In this document: positions 1 through 8,121 of the stretch, piece by piece
How the letters are laid out: each line of letters opens with the position of its first letter
Position numbering within the stretch: position 1 is the first letter of the stretch
Source of the DNA: RPQJ01 sp963746325
Lineage (GTDB): Bacteria > Pseudomonadota > Gammaproteobacteria > Steroidobacterales > Steroidobacteraceae
Length of the DNA: 64,000 nt
Reading direction: 5' to 3'
Assembly: GCA_963746325.1 (NCBI GenBank)
Contig: CAVVBC010000004.1
Coordinates: 32,386-96,385, forward strand
The notes under the pieces: generated by a model
Seen by the model: the letters and a program-made list of their open reading frames with translations, nothing else
Database searches by the model: none
What the model was told of the DNA's origin: nothing
Translations under genes and position numbers: made by a program

Positions 1-1
1 G

Positions 2-649
2 CAGCAGCGCGCCGGTGCGGCTGAGGCGTCTGCAGCCATGAAGGCCTCGCGCATCACGGTCGGTGGCCTGGCGAACGACGAGTGCGCGCGGCCGCAGACC
101 TCGGCCGAGTCGCTCGCGGCCATGCCGCCGAGCTTTGCGGCACTCGCGGTCCAGTACGCCGACGCGCTCGAAGGTCCGATCGATCATCGCCATACCATCG
201 GCCATGCGCCACCGATCTGCGACGGCGCCGGCCTGGCATTGGTGGGCGGAGCGCCGGGCAATGGCAGCAAGCCGCGCGCGCGCATCGTTGGCTTTGCCGA
301 GTCGGGCGGCGACCCCCATGCGTCCCTGCTGGCGGGCTTCGGTGCAATGGACAAGGTACTGTCGCGCGCGGGCATGACGCTCGCCGACATGGACCGCATC
401 GAGTTCATGGAGGCCTTTGCCGTGACCATCGCCCGGTTCCTGCGCGACTACGCGGTGGATCCGGCCAAGGTCAACGTGGCGGGTGGTCACATTGCGCGCG
501 GCCACCCGATGGGGGCTTCCGGCGCGATCCTGGCATCGACGCTGCTGGACGTGCTCGACGCCGCCGACGGCCGGTACGGGCTCGTCGTGTGTTCGGGTGC
601 GTCCGGCGTCGGCGCCGCGATGATCGTCGAGCGCCTGCGCAGCGGCTGA
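2..649 (+). CDS. Thiolase-family acyltransferase, C-terminal part (5' end outside window)
   Basis: The frame is open from the first bases, so the gene starts before the window; the ATG at 38 is internal. The visible part is the C-terminal half of a thiolase. It contains a glycine-rich segment NVAGGHIARGHPMGASG with the catalytic His of GHP, and near the end VVCSGASGVGAA with the second catalytic Cys. The usual NEAFA motif reads MEAFA here, so the Asn that helps hold the active-site water is replaced. FadI-type thiolases have HEAFA at this place, so variation is known, but Met is unusual. The family cleaves 3-ketoacyl-CoA or condenses acyl-CoAs; the substrate is unknown. The nucleophilic Cys region lies outside the window. 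Confidence 0.88.
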   Translation, partial: QQRAGAAEASAAMKASRITVGGLANDECARPQTSAESLAAMPPSFAALAVQYADALEGPIDHRHTIGHAPPICDGAGLALVGGAPGNGSKPRARIVGFAESGGDPHASLLAGFGAMDKVLSRAGMTLADMDRIEFMEAFAVTIARFLRDYAVDPAKVNVAGGHIARGHPMGASGAILASTLLDVLDAADGRYGLVVCSGASGVGAAMIVERLRSG

Positions 650-702
650 ACCAGGCTGGGCCAGGCGGGGCCCGGTCCGGCCAGACCGCGCTCCGGCCTG
701 AC

Positions 703-1101
703 TCAAGCCGTCTTGACTTCGCGCAGCACGGCAGCCTGCGCCGGATCGAGGTATTCCTCGATGCGCCAGACCAGTCCGTCCTTCAGCGTGATCAGGCAGC
801 ACGCGAACATTTTCATCTGCTTGCCGTTGGCCAGCGTGGCCTCGACCACGTGCTGCTGCATCCAGCCGCCGGGGATCAGTTCGCGACGCACGATGCGGTA
901 ATTGCGCTGCGGCGCCTTGCGCACCATCCACTCCAGGACCTTCATGTTGTCGGCGACGGTCTGGTGCACGTCATCGTAGTTGTGCCAGAACGTGGCGTCC
1001 GGCTGGTAGAACTGACGGACCTCGGCTGGGTCGCCGCGATTGAGTGCCGCGGTGAACCGGTCGGAAAAGTCGAATACCTGCTGCTGGTTGCTGCTGTCCA
1101 C
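703..1101 (-). CDS. SnoaL-like / NTF2-fold protein
   Basis: A protein of about 132 residues with the small alpha+beta cone fold of the SnoaL/NTF2 superfamily: an N-terminal helix (FSDRFTAALNRGD), a PDATFWHN segment, and the closing strands ending RIEEYLDPAQ. Members are isomerases, cyclases, hydrolases or pure binding proteins, so no reaction is assigned. The start chosen is GTG at 1101, because GGGGA sits about six bases upstream; the longer open frame to 1209 lacks family resemblance in its extra residues. It lies antisense between two thiolase genes. A second member of the superfamily lies at 2503-2925, suggesting several steps of this type in the pathway. Confidence 0.75.
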   Translation of the reverse strand: MDSSNQQQVFDFSDRFTAALNRGDPAEVRQFYQPDATFWHNYDDVHQTVADNMKVLEWMVRKAPQRNYRIVRRELIPGGWMQQHVVEATLANGKQMKMFACCLITLKDGLVWRIEEYLDPAQAAVLREVKTA

Positions 1102-1204
1102 GATCCGTCCCCGCTGGCCTGGAGTTCGATAGTGAAAGCGATGCTTGCACAGCCGTCCACGCGCGGCAAGCAGGCAGGCGCATTGACATCCGGGCGCCGA
1201 ACGG

Positions 1205-1228
1205 GTCAATTGTCGCTTTCGTTATGAG
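1205..1228 (-). promoter_or_regulatory. Operator-like site upstream of thiolase gene
   Basis: Read on the minus strand it is ATAAC-GAAA-GCGACA, matching the site family described in the findings (AGTAAC-GMAA-GYSACT). It ends about 16 bases before the thiolase start at 1244. The role as a repressor operator is inferred only from recurrence. Confidence 0.3.
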
Positions 1229-1243
1229 ACCGCAGGGATTCCC

Positions 1244-2452
1244 ATGTCACGCACGGCAGTCATCGTCGCCACGGCACGCACCCCGATCGGCCGGGCTTAT
1301 CGTGGGGCCTTCAACGACACCGACGCCACCACGCTGGCCGGGCATGTCGTGGCCGCTGCGGTGCAGCGCGCCGGCGTCGATCCCGCCGAGGTCGAGGATG
1401 TCGTGTTCGGCTGCGCCGTGCAGCAGGGCACCACGGGTCAGAACATTGCGCGCTTCGCCGCGCTGCGCGCCGGCCTGCCGGACACCGTGCCGGGCATGAC
1501 CATCGATCGCGCCTGCTCCTCGGGGCTGATGGCCGTTGCTGCCGCGGCGCGTCACATCATCGTCGACGGGGCGCCCATCACCGTCGGCGGCGGGGTCGAG
1601 TCGGTGTCGCTGGTCATGAACGAGCGGCTCAATTACGACCGCATGGGCGACGCGTGGCAGCGCGAGCACTATCCGTCGATGGCCACCTCGATGATCGAGA
1701 CGGCAGAGGTGGTGGCGGAACGCTACGGTATCAGCCGCGAGGCGCAGGACGAGTACGCACTGCAGTCCCAGAGCCGCACGGCCGCGGCGCAGGCCGCGGG
1801 CCGCTATGCGGCTGAACTCGCGCCGATCACGACACGCATGCGGGTGCAGGACAAGGCGACGGGTGCCGTGACGCAGCACGAAGTCACGCTGCAGCTGGAC
1901 GAAGGCAATCGTCCACAGACCACGCTGGCCGACCTGCAGAAGCTGAAGCCGGTGTTTGCAGGCGGCCACTACGCGGCCGCTGGTCGCCACGTCACTGCAG
2001 GCAACGCTTCACAACTGTCCGACGGCGCGGCGGCGCTGGTACTGATGGATTCGAAGCTCGCGGAGCAGCGCGGACTGCAACCGTTGGGAGCCTATCGTGG
2101 CCTGGCGGTCGCGGGTTGCCGGCCCGAGGAGATGGGGATCGGCCCGGTCTTCGCGGTGCCAAAACTGCTCGAGCGCAATGGTCTCACCATGGACGACATC
2201 GACCTCTGGGAGCTGAACGAGGCTTTTGCGAGCCAGTTGCTCTATTGCCGCGACAAGCTGGGTATTCCGAACGACAGGCTCAACGTCTCGGGCGGATCGA
2301 TTGCGATCGGCCATCCCTTCGGCATGACGGGCGCTCGCTGCATCGGCCACCTGCTGCACGAGGGCCGACGTCGCGGCGCCCGGTTCGGAGTCGTCACCAT
2401 GTGCGTCGGCGGCGGCATGGGGGCCGCAGGCCTGTTCGAGATTTTCAGCTAG
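1244..2452 (+). CDS. Acetyl-CoA acyltransferase (thiolase)
   Basis: A full-length thiolase of 402 residues. All catalytic elements are visible: the nucleophile Cys91 in DRACSSGLMA, the NEAFASQ loop, the His in GHPFGMTG, and the proton-shuttle Cys in VTMCVGGGMGAAG. It is expected to cleave a 3-ketoacyl-CoA into acetyl-CoA (or propionyl-CoA) and a shortened acyl-CoA in the cytosol. It is the final beta-oxidation step for the acyl-CoA dehydrogenases, hydratase and dehydrogenase encoded at 4306-9042. The ATG start follows a GCAGGGA sequence. Intact catalytic residues contrast with the variant thiolase at the window start, so the two probably act on different substrates. Confidence 0.92.
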   Translation: MSRTAVIVATARTPIGRAYRGAFNDTDATTLAGHVVAAAVQRAGVDPAEVEDVVFGCAVQQGTTGQNIARFAALRAGLPDTVPGMTIDRACSSGLMAVAAAARHIIVDGAPITVGGGVESVSLVMNERLNYDRMGDAWQREHYPSMATSMIETAEVVAERYGISREAQDEYALQSQSRTAAAQAAGRYAAELAPITTRMRVQDKATGAVTQHEVTLQLDEGNRPQTTLADLQKLKPVFAGGHYAAAGRHVTAGNASQLSDGAAALVLMDSKLAEQRGLQPLGAYRGLAVAGCRPEEMGIGPVFAVPKLLERNGLTMDDIDLWELNEAFASQLLYCRDKLGIPNDRLNVSGGSIAIGHPFGMTGARCIGHLLHEGRRRGARFGVVTMCVGGGMGAAGLFEIFS

Positions 2453-2502
2453 ACCGCGGAGCCCGCGTCCTTGTCATCACCCGTGCGTCACGCCGCCGTC
2501 CA

Positions 2503-2925
2503 TCAGGCGGGCGTGCCGGCTTTCGCGGAATCAAGCGCGGCCGCCGCCTGCGCCGAATCGAAGTATTCCCGCCATGACTGGATGCCGCCGCCCTCGTGCA
2601 GTTCGAGCACGCCGACCACCGGCATCGAGTGCTGCCCATGAGGCGTCGTGATGTGGTCCACCCGTTCGAGGACCAGCACGTTGCCGCTCATCACGATCGT
2701 CCGGATCTCGAACTCGATGCGCACGATGTTCGCCAGGTGCTTGCCCAGTACCTTGCGCAGGCTCGCTCGCCCGCGGATCGGCGTGCCCATCATGCTGTGG
2801 AGCACTCCGTCTTCGGTGAACGTATCGGCGATGGCGCCGATGTCGTTGACGCGCCATGGCTGCAACAGGGCATCGATCTGCGACCAGGCCGGATGCGACG
2901 GATGGGATTCGCGGGATGGGGTCAT
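2503..2925 (-). CDS. Limonene-1,2-epoxide hydrolase-like protein (SnoaL fold)
   Basis: About 140 residues. It resembles the limonene-epoxide hydrolase branch of the SnoaL superfamily: the sequence has ERVDHI, giving the Arg-x-Asp pair, and the closing WREYFD, giving the second Asp of the Arg-Asp-Asp triad known in that enzyme. A cytosolic epoxide hydrolase would fit next to the P450 at 2973, which could form the epoxide. The start at ATG 2925 is supported by GAGGAA eight bases upstream; an upstream in-frame extension to 2979 would overlap the P450 start. The gene is divergent from the P450 with 47 bases between. Epoxide hydrolysis is inferred from the triad; an isomerase is the alternative. 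Confidence 0.7.
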   Translation of the reverse strand: MTPSRESHPSHPAWSQIDALLQPWRVNDIGAIADTFTEDGVLHSMMGTPIRGRASLRKVLGKHLANIVRIEFEIRTIVMSGNVLVLERVDHITTPHGQHSMPVVGVLELHEGGGIQSWREYFDSAQAAAALDSAKAGTPA

Positions 2926-2972
2926 CGATGACGTTCCTCGTGGGTGGCCGACGCTAGGGGAGGGGACGCACC

Positions 2973-4226
2973 GTGTCAACGTATCCGGGATTCGAGTATT
3001 TCGCCACGCAGAACCTGGCGGATCCCTACGCGTACTATGAAAGACGGCGTGGGGATGGGCCGGTGCTGGACGTCTCGACGCCCGACAAGGAGGCGTACCT
3101 GGTCATCGGTGCTGCAGCCATCCGGGAGATCGTGGCGCGGCCCGACGTCTTTTCGAGCCGCCCGGTCGGTGCCCAGGGGATCAACCTCTACCCACGAGCC
3201 GAAGCACTGCTGAAGGAGCGGGGCTACGGGCGCACGCCGCAGATGATCGTCATGGATCCGCCGCGCCATACGGCCTATCGCACGGTGCTGGGCCGGATCC
3301 TGCGCGAGAAGCGCGTGCACCAGATGCGGCCGCAGATCCGTGCCACCGCCGGCAGGTTGATCGATGCTTTCGCCGCGACGGGGCACTGTGAGTTCGTGGG
3401 CGACTATGCGTGGAAGCTGTCGGTGCTGGTGATCGCGGAGCTGCTCGGCGTCGACGTCGCGCGCATCGACGAGTTCAGGCGCTGGGCCGAGGCGTGGGTG
3501 CGGCCGCTGCTGCAGCCGCTGACCGAGGACGAGATGATGGGCTGCATGACGCAGGTTGCGGAGTTGCAGCACTTCCTGGCCGCCGAGTTGCAGGCAAGGA
3601 CCGCATCGCCGCGCGACGACCTGCTCACCGACATCGCGCAGGCCACGCTCGACCTCGGGCAGGGAGGCGTGCCGCTGCGGCTGCACGAGCAACTCGGGTT
3701 GTGTGAAATGCTCATCGTTGCGGGCAACGACACCACCGCCAACGCGCTCGCGCTCGGCATGCTGCGGCTGGTGGAGCGACCGGACATCGCTGACCGCATC
3801 CGCGGCGAGCCGAAACTCATCGAGCGCTTTGCGGAGGAGTCCCTGCGCTTCGAGGGCGCCGTGCAGAACAACTTCCGCACGACGACCCAGGACACCGAAC
3901 TGCATGGCGTCCGCATGGGGAAGGGGGCGATGATCCTGTTGTCGTGGGCGGCGGCGAACCGCGACCCGGGTGCCTGTGCCTGCCCCGCGGAGTTCGACAT
4001 CGACCGTCCGTCCGTCCGTGCGCACCTCGCCTTCGGCAGTGGCATCCACGGCTGTGCCGGGGCCGCGCTGGCACGGCAGGAACTGGTCGAGTCGTACGAC
4101 CTGCTCCTGGGGCGGCTGCGGCACGTGCGCCTGGACGCCGGCTACGCCATGCCCCGCCTGCCGCGCACGGGTGGGCTCGTGAGCCATGGTCTCGTGCACC
4201 TGCCACTGCGGTTCGACCCGGCCTGA
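2973..4226 (+). CDS. Cytochrome P450
   Basis: A soluble bacterial P450 of 417 residues. It shows the I-helix oxygen-binding motif AGNDTT (about 250-255), the K-helix ExxR (Glu289-Arg292) and the haem-binding loop FGSGIHGCAG with the ligand Cys361. It would monooxygenate a hydrophobic substrate, taking electrons from a ferredoxin system not present in the window. It starts at GTG 2973 with AGGGGA upstream and leads a co-directional run of genes up to the MFS transporter at 10361. The class resembles P450s that hydroxylate steroids, terpenes or fatty acids, but the substrate cannot be told from these motifs. Confidence 0.93.
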   Translation: MSTYPGFEYFATQNLADPYAYYERRRGDGPVLDVSTPDKEAYLVIGAAAIREIVARPDVFSSRPVGAQGINLYPRAEALLKERGYGRTPQMIVMDPPRHTAYRTVLGRILREKRVHQMRPQIRATAGRLIDAFAATGHCEFVGDYAWKLSVLVIAELLGVDVARIDEFRRWAEAWVRPLLQPLTEDEMMGCMTQVAELQHFLAAELQARTASPRDDLLTDIAQATLDLGQGGVPLRLHEQLGLCEMLIVAGNDTTANALALGMLRLVERPDIADRIRGEPKLIERFAEESLRFEGAVQNNFRTTTQDTELHGVRMGKGAMILLSWAAANRDPGACACPAEFDIDRPSVRAHLAFGSGIHGCAGAALARQELVESYDLLLGRLRHVRLDAGYAMPRLPRTGGLVSHGLVHLPLRFDPA

Positions 4227-4232
4227 CACGAG

Positions 4233-4251
4233 TCTAATTGTGCAATTGACC
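4233..4251 (+). promoter_or_regulatory. Operator-like site upstream of acyl-CoA dehydrogenase
   Basis: AATTGT-GCAA-TTGACC, including the short palindrome AATTG-TG-CAATT. It lies in the 79-base gap between the P450 and the first acyl-CoA dehydrogenase, 54 bases before the start. It has the GCAA centre common to the proposed operator family. Confidence 0.3.
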
Positions 4252-4305
4252 GGGTGCGAGGGAACCAATACCCTCGTCTGGCTGATCCCTCAAAGGCCGC
4301 TCCCG

Positions 4306-5496
4306 ATGCAACTCGATTTCACGCCCGAGGAACACGCGTTTCGCGAAGAGGTGCGCCGCTTCATCGCCGCGAGCTATCCAGCTGCCGTGCGCGCGAAGCA
4401 GGAGCAAGGCCTCGAATTGACGAAGGACGATTTCCTGAGCTGGCACCGCATCCTCGCCAGCCGGGGCTGGTCCGTGCCGGGCTGGCCCGTCGAGTACGGT
4501 GGCACGGGTTGGACGGCGACGCAGCGCTACATCTTCGACGACGAGCTGGCCCACGCCGACACGGTCCCGATCATCGCGTTCTCGACCAACCTGGTCGGGC
4601 CGGTGTTGTACACGTTCGGCACACCCGAGCAGAAGGCCCGGTTCCTGCCGCCGATCGTCGCGGGCGACGTCTGGTGGTGCCAGGGGTATTCAGAGCCCGG
4701 GGCAGGCTCGGACCTCGCGGCGCTGCAGACGCGGGCCGTGCGCGAAGGCGACCACTACGTCGTCAACGGCCAGAAGACGTGGACGACGCTCGCGCAACAC
4801 GCCGACTGGGGTTTCTTCCTCGTCCGCACGGATCCGGCGGCGCGCAAGCAGGCGGGCATCAGCTTCCTGCTGATCGACATGAAGAGCCCCGGCGTCACCG
4901 TTCGTCCGATCATCACGCTCGATGGTGCGCACGAAGTCAACGAAGTCTGGCTCGAGAACGTGCGTGTACCGGTCGAGAACCGGGTGTACGAGGAGAACAA
5001 GGGCTGGACCTGCGCCAAGATGCTGCTCTCGCACGAGCGCAGCGGCATCGCGATGGTCGCGCGCTCGAAGGTGCTGCTGGAGGAGTTGCGGCGGGTGGCG
5101 GCTGGCATTGGCGAGGGCGCAGCAGCGGTGGCCGACGATCCGGTGTTCCGGCGCAAGCTGACCGAGGTCGACGTCGAGCTCGCCGCGCTGGAGTACACGG
5201 AGCTGCGCATGCTCGCCGCCGAGAACGCCGGTAAGGCGCCCGGTGTGGAAGCGTCGATGCTCAAGATTCGCGGCACCGAGATCCGCCAGCGCCTGAACGA
5301 GCTGTTGCTGGAGGCGACGGGCGGACACTCGTCGCTGCGTGTGCCCGCCGCGAGCGCTGCCGGCGTCGGCGCGGTCGCCATGCCGGCTGCCGTCGGCGTG
5401 GCCGACACGTATTTCAACATGCGCAAGACCTCCATCTTCGGCGGCTCCAACGAAATCCAGCGCAACATCCTGGCGAAGGCCGTCCTCGGCTTGTAA
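4306..5496 (+). CDS. Acyl-CoA dehydrogenase (probable FAD-binding subunit of a pair)
   Basis: A flavoprotein of 396 residues catalysing alpha,beta-desaturation of an acyl-CoA. The FAD/substrate segment CQGYSEPGAGSDLA lies at about 125-138, followed by GQKTWTT, and the C-terminus has FGGSNEIQRNIL, the usual adenine-contact region. Start at ATG 4306 (MQLDFTPEEH); an open frame reaching back to 4186 overlaps the P450 and adds unrelated residues. The next gene is a second, divergent acyl-CoA dehydrogenase. Adjacent pairs of this kind form alpha2beta2 heterotetramers in bacterial steroid side-chain degradation (for example ChsE4-ChsE5), and I infer the same arrangement here. Confidence 0.92.
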   Translation: MQLDFTPEEHAFREEVRRFIAASYPAAVRAKQEQGLELTKDDFLSWHRILASRGWSVPGWPVEYGGTGWTATQRYIFDDELAHADTVPIIAFSTNLVGPVLYTFGTPEQKARFLPPIVAGDVWWCQGYSEPGAGSDLAALQTRAVREGDHYVVNGQKTWTTLAQHADWGFFLVRTDPAARKQAGISFLLIDMKSPGVTVRPIITLDGAHEVNEVWLENVRVPVENRVYEENKGWTCAKMLLSHERSGIAMVARSKVLLEELRRVAAGIGEGAAAVADDPVFRRKLTEVDVELAALEYTELRMLAAENAGKAPGVEASMLKIRGTEIRQRLNELLLEATGGHSSLRVPAASAAGVGAVAMPAAVGVADTYFNMRKTSIFGGSNEIQRNILAKAVLGL

Positions 5497-5526
5497 GCCA
5501 CGCCGCTGCCTGCTCACGCCGAACTT

Positions 5527-5544
5527 CCAGTAACGCAACGCTAC
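5527..5544 (+). promoter_or_regulatory. Operator-like site upstream of second acyl-CoA dehydrogenase
   Basis: AGTAAC-GCAA-CGCTAC, 18 bases before the ATG at 5563. It shares the nine bases CCAGTAACG exactly with the site before the Tat-type SnoaL gene (13680). Confidence 0.3.
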
Positions 5545-5562
5545 GCAACCACGGCCCGCACC

Positions 5563-6696
5563 ATGGACTTCAACTTCACCGCCGAACAGGAAATGCTCCG
5601 CGACAGCGTCGCGCGCTTCCTGGGCGACCACTACGATTTCAAGCAGCGCCAGGCCGTGATTCGCTCGGGCGCCGGCTGGCGCCCCGAATTCTGGCGCGGA
5701 CTCGCCGAGGACCTCGGCATTCTCGGCGCGCCCTTCGCCGAAAGCCTGGGGGGACTCGGTGGCGGCGCCGTGGAGTCGATGATCGTCATGGAGGAGATCG
5801 GCAAGGCGCTGGTCACCGAGCCCTACCTCGAGACAGTGGTCATCGGTGGCGGCCTGCTGCGGCGTTGCGATACAGAGCGGGCCCGACAACTGGTGGCCGG
5901 CATCATCGATGGGCAGGTGCGGATCTCGTTCGCGCACCTCGAGCCGGCGACCCGCTACGATCTCGCGCAGGCCAGCACGACGGCGGAGCGGACCGGCGAC
6001 GGCTGGCGCGTCACCGGGCTCAAGGATGCCGTGCGCAACGCCTCGTGCGCGACGCATTTCCTCGTCAACGCTCGAGTCGTCGGCGATGGGCAAGGCCGGT
6101 CGAGGACCGTGGCGCCTTTCCTGGTCGAGCGTTCAGCAACCGGCGTGGCACTAGTCGACTACCCGACGGTCGATGGCGCACGCGCCGCGGACCTGCGGTT
6201 CGATGGCGCGGCGGCCGAATTGCTCGGCCCGGACGACACGCGCTTCGATCTGCTCGAAGCCGCCGTGGACGAGGGCGTGGTCGCGCTTTGCGCCGAAGCG
6301 GTCGGCGTGATGCGCCGGCTGCTCGCGGACACGCTCGAATACACCAGGCAGCGTCGCCAGTTCGATGCGCCAATTGCCGCCAACCAGGTGCTGCAGCATC
6401 GCATGGTCGACATGTACATGGCGCTCGAGCAATCGATCTCGATGACCTACATGGCCACGCTGAAGCTCGAGCGGTCCGCCCTCGAGAGGCGCCGCGCGGT
6501 GTCGGCCGCGAAGGTCCAGGTCGGCAAGGCGGCGAAGTTCGTCGGCCAGTCGGCCATCCAGTTGCATGGCGGCATGGGCATGACCAACGAGCTGGCGGTG
6601 AGTCATTACTTCAAGCGCGCGGCGATGATCGAGTCGCAACTTGGCTCGGTCGACCACCACGCGTCCCGCATCGAGCAGTGTGACGCGGCGCGCTGA
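5563..6696 (+). CDS. Acyl-CoA dehydrogenase (probable partner subunit)
   Basis: A 377-residue acyl-CoA dehydrogenase-family protein. The N-terminal helical domain is recognisable (FTAEQEMLRDSVARFL), and the C-terminal domain has the family segment LHGGMGMTNELAVSHYFKR. The middle beta-domain lacks the clear SEPGAGSD motif found in the preceding gene, as is typical of the non-FAD-saturated partner in heteromeric dehydrogenases. The gene follows the first dehydrogenase after 66 bases and overlaps the start of the hydrolase gene, so it sits inside a tightly packed operon. Function as a partner subunit is inferred from the pairing and motif loss; an independent homomeric enzyme is possible. Confidence 0.88.
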   Translation: MDFNFTAEQEMLRDSVARFLGDHYDFKQRQAVIRSGAGWRPEFWRGLAEDLGILGAPFAESLGGLGGGAVESMIVMEEIGKALVTEPYLETVVIGGGLLRRCDTERARQLVAGIIDGQVRISFAHLEPATRYDLAQASTTAERTGDGWRVTGLKDAVRNASCATHFLVNARVVGDGQGRSRTVAPFLVERSATGVALVDYPTVDGARAADLRFDGAAAELLGPDDTRFDLLEAAVDEGVVALCAEAVGVMRRLLADTLEYTRQRRQFDAPIAANQVLQHRMVDMYMALEQSISMTYMATLKLERSALERRRAVSAAKVQVGKAAKFVGQSAIQLHGGMGMTNELAVSHYFKRAAMIESQLGSVDHHASRIEQCDAAR

Positions 6697-7663
6697 CGAG
6701 ACGGGCCACGGCGGCCATCCCGCCGGCCCGGCGTGGTTCCGGGACGCCTTGTCCCATGCGCCTGTGCGTTCGTTCGTTCCCGTCGAGGACGCGGAGATCG
6801 AAGTCCTCGCGTGGGGAGAGCGCGGACTGCCCGGTGTGCTGCTCCTGCATGGATTCACGGCGCATGCGGACTGGTGGAGCTTCATCGCGCCACTGCTCGC
6901 GCACGGCCGCCGCGTCGTCGCCTGCTCATTCTCGGGGATGGGACGCTCGAGCTGGCGCGACGCCTATTCCTTGCAGCTGTACGCGCGGGAAGCAGTCGCC
7001 GTGGCGGAGGCGAGCGGCCTCTTCGATGCCCCTGCGGCGCCGGTCATCATCGGGCATTCCTTTGGCAGCTTCGCCGCACGCATCGCGGCCCACACGCTCG
7101 GAGCGCGGCTCGGCGGCGTGGTGCTGGTCGATGGGGCGCTCGCAGCACGCGAGAACGACGACGAGTACGACGGCGTGCCACGCCGGGGTCATCGTCACCG
7201 CATCTACCCGACACTGGAGCAGGCGGTCGCGCGATTCCGCTTCGAGCCGCCGCAGACCTGCGAAAACGACTACATCGCCGGCTTCCTCGCCCGCACCTCG
7301 CTTGGCCTGACGACGGCCGAGCCCGCGACGACCGATGGCTGGTCGTGGCGATTCGATCCCGACCTGCGCGCCAAGATGCTCGCGCTGCCGACGGCTGATC
7401 TGCTGGCGCCCATCGAGTGCCGGCTGGCGCTGCTGTTCGGCGAGCGCTCCAAACTGATGACGGACGCACGGCTCCACTTGATTCGCGAGCACACCCCGCT
7501 CGACGCGCCATGGATCGTCATTCCCGATGCAGGCCACCACGTCATGGTCGACCAGCCCCTCGCGCTGGTCGCGGCGCTGCGGACGCTGCTCGAGACCTGG
7601 CAACCCGCCGCAGAACACAGCCCCTCGTCGCGGCCCCACGTCGCCGCAGGTACCCAAGCATGA
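6680..7663 (+). CDS. Alpha/beta hydrolase
   Basis: An alpha/beta-hydrolase fold protein of about 327 residues: oxyanion segment LLHGFTAHADWW, nucleophile elbow GHSFGS, and catalytic His in DAGHHVMVDQP near the C-terminus. It would hydrolyse an ester, lactone, thioester or C-C bond. The chosen start is GTG 6680, overlapping the preceding gene by 17 bases; the frame also offers ATG 6641 further inside that gene. Its stop overlaps the next start in an ATGA arrangement, pointing to translational coupling with the MaoC hydratase. The cap region does not reveal the substrate. Confidence 0.85.
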   Translation: MTRRADETGHGGHPAGPAWFRDALSHAPVRSFVPVEDAEIEVLAWGERGLPGVLLLHGFTAHADWWSFIAPLLAHGRRVVACSFSGMGRSSWRDAYSLQLYAREAVAVAEASGLFDAPAAPVIIGHSFGSFAARIAAHTLGARLGGVVLVDGALAARENDDEYDGVPRRGHRHRIYPTLEQAVARFRFEPPQTCENDYIAGFLARTSLGLTTAEPATTDGWSWRFDPDLRAKMLALPTADLLAPIECRLALLFGERSKLMTDARLHLIREHTPLDAPWIVIPDAGHHVMVDQPLALVAALRTLLETWQPAAEHSPSSRPHVAAGTQA

Positions 7664-8118
7664 ACACGCCCGACAGTCTCAAGGCGCGCATCGGACAGGA
7701 AGTCGGGGTATCCGACTGGTGCCTCGTCGACCAGGACATGATCGATCGCTTTGCCGATCTCACCGACGATCACCAGTGGATCCACGTCGATCGCGAAGCC
7801 GCCGCCCAGGCGCCGTTCGGTGGCACCATCGCGCATGGCTTCCTGGTGCTGTCGCTGCTGGCAAAGCTGGCGACGGCGGCCGACATCGCGCTAGCCGGGA
7901 CCCGGATGGGCATGAACTACGGCTTCGACAAGGTGCGCATGACCAGCCCGGTGCGCTCGGGCAGCCGCATCCGCGGACGCTTCGTGTTGCGCGACGTGGC
8001 CGAGCGCGGGCCGGGGCAGTGGCTGGTCACGATGACCGCGACGGTCGAAGTTGAAGGCCAGGCGAAGCCTGCCATCATCGCCGAGTGGCTCAGCCTGCAG
8101 TTCGTCGGCCAGGAGTAG
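7660..8118 (+). CDS. MaoC-like enoyl-CoA hydratase
   Basis: A 152-residue single-hotdog hydratase. The hydratase-2 signature is present as FADLTDDHQWIHVD, giving the catalytic Asp and His, followed by GGTIAHGFLVLSLL. It hydrates a 2-enoyl-CoA, usually to the (3R)-hydroxyacyl-CoA. Start at ATG 7660 overlaps the hydrolase stop. The next gene, four bases downstream, is an MFE-2-type dehydrogenase that would oxidise the (3R)-hydroxy product, so the two form consecutive beta-oxidation steps between the dehydrogenase pair and the thiolases. Confidence 0.9.
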   Translation: MNTPDSLKARIGQEVGVSDWCLVDQDMIDRFADLTDDHQWIHVDREAAAQAPFGGTIAHGFLVLSLLAKLATAADIALAGTRMGMNYGFDKVRMTSPVRSGSRIRGRFVLRDVAERGPGQWLVTMTATVEVEGQAKPAIIAEWLSLQFVGQE

Positions 8119-8121
8119 TCC

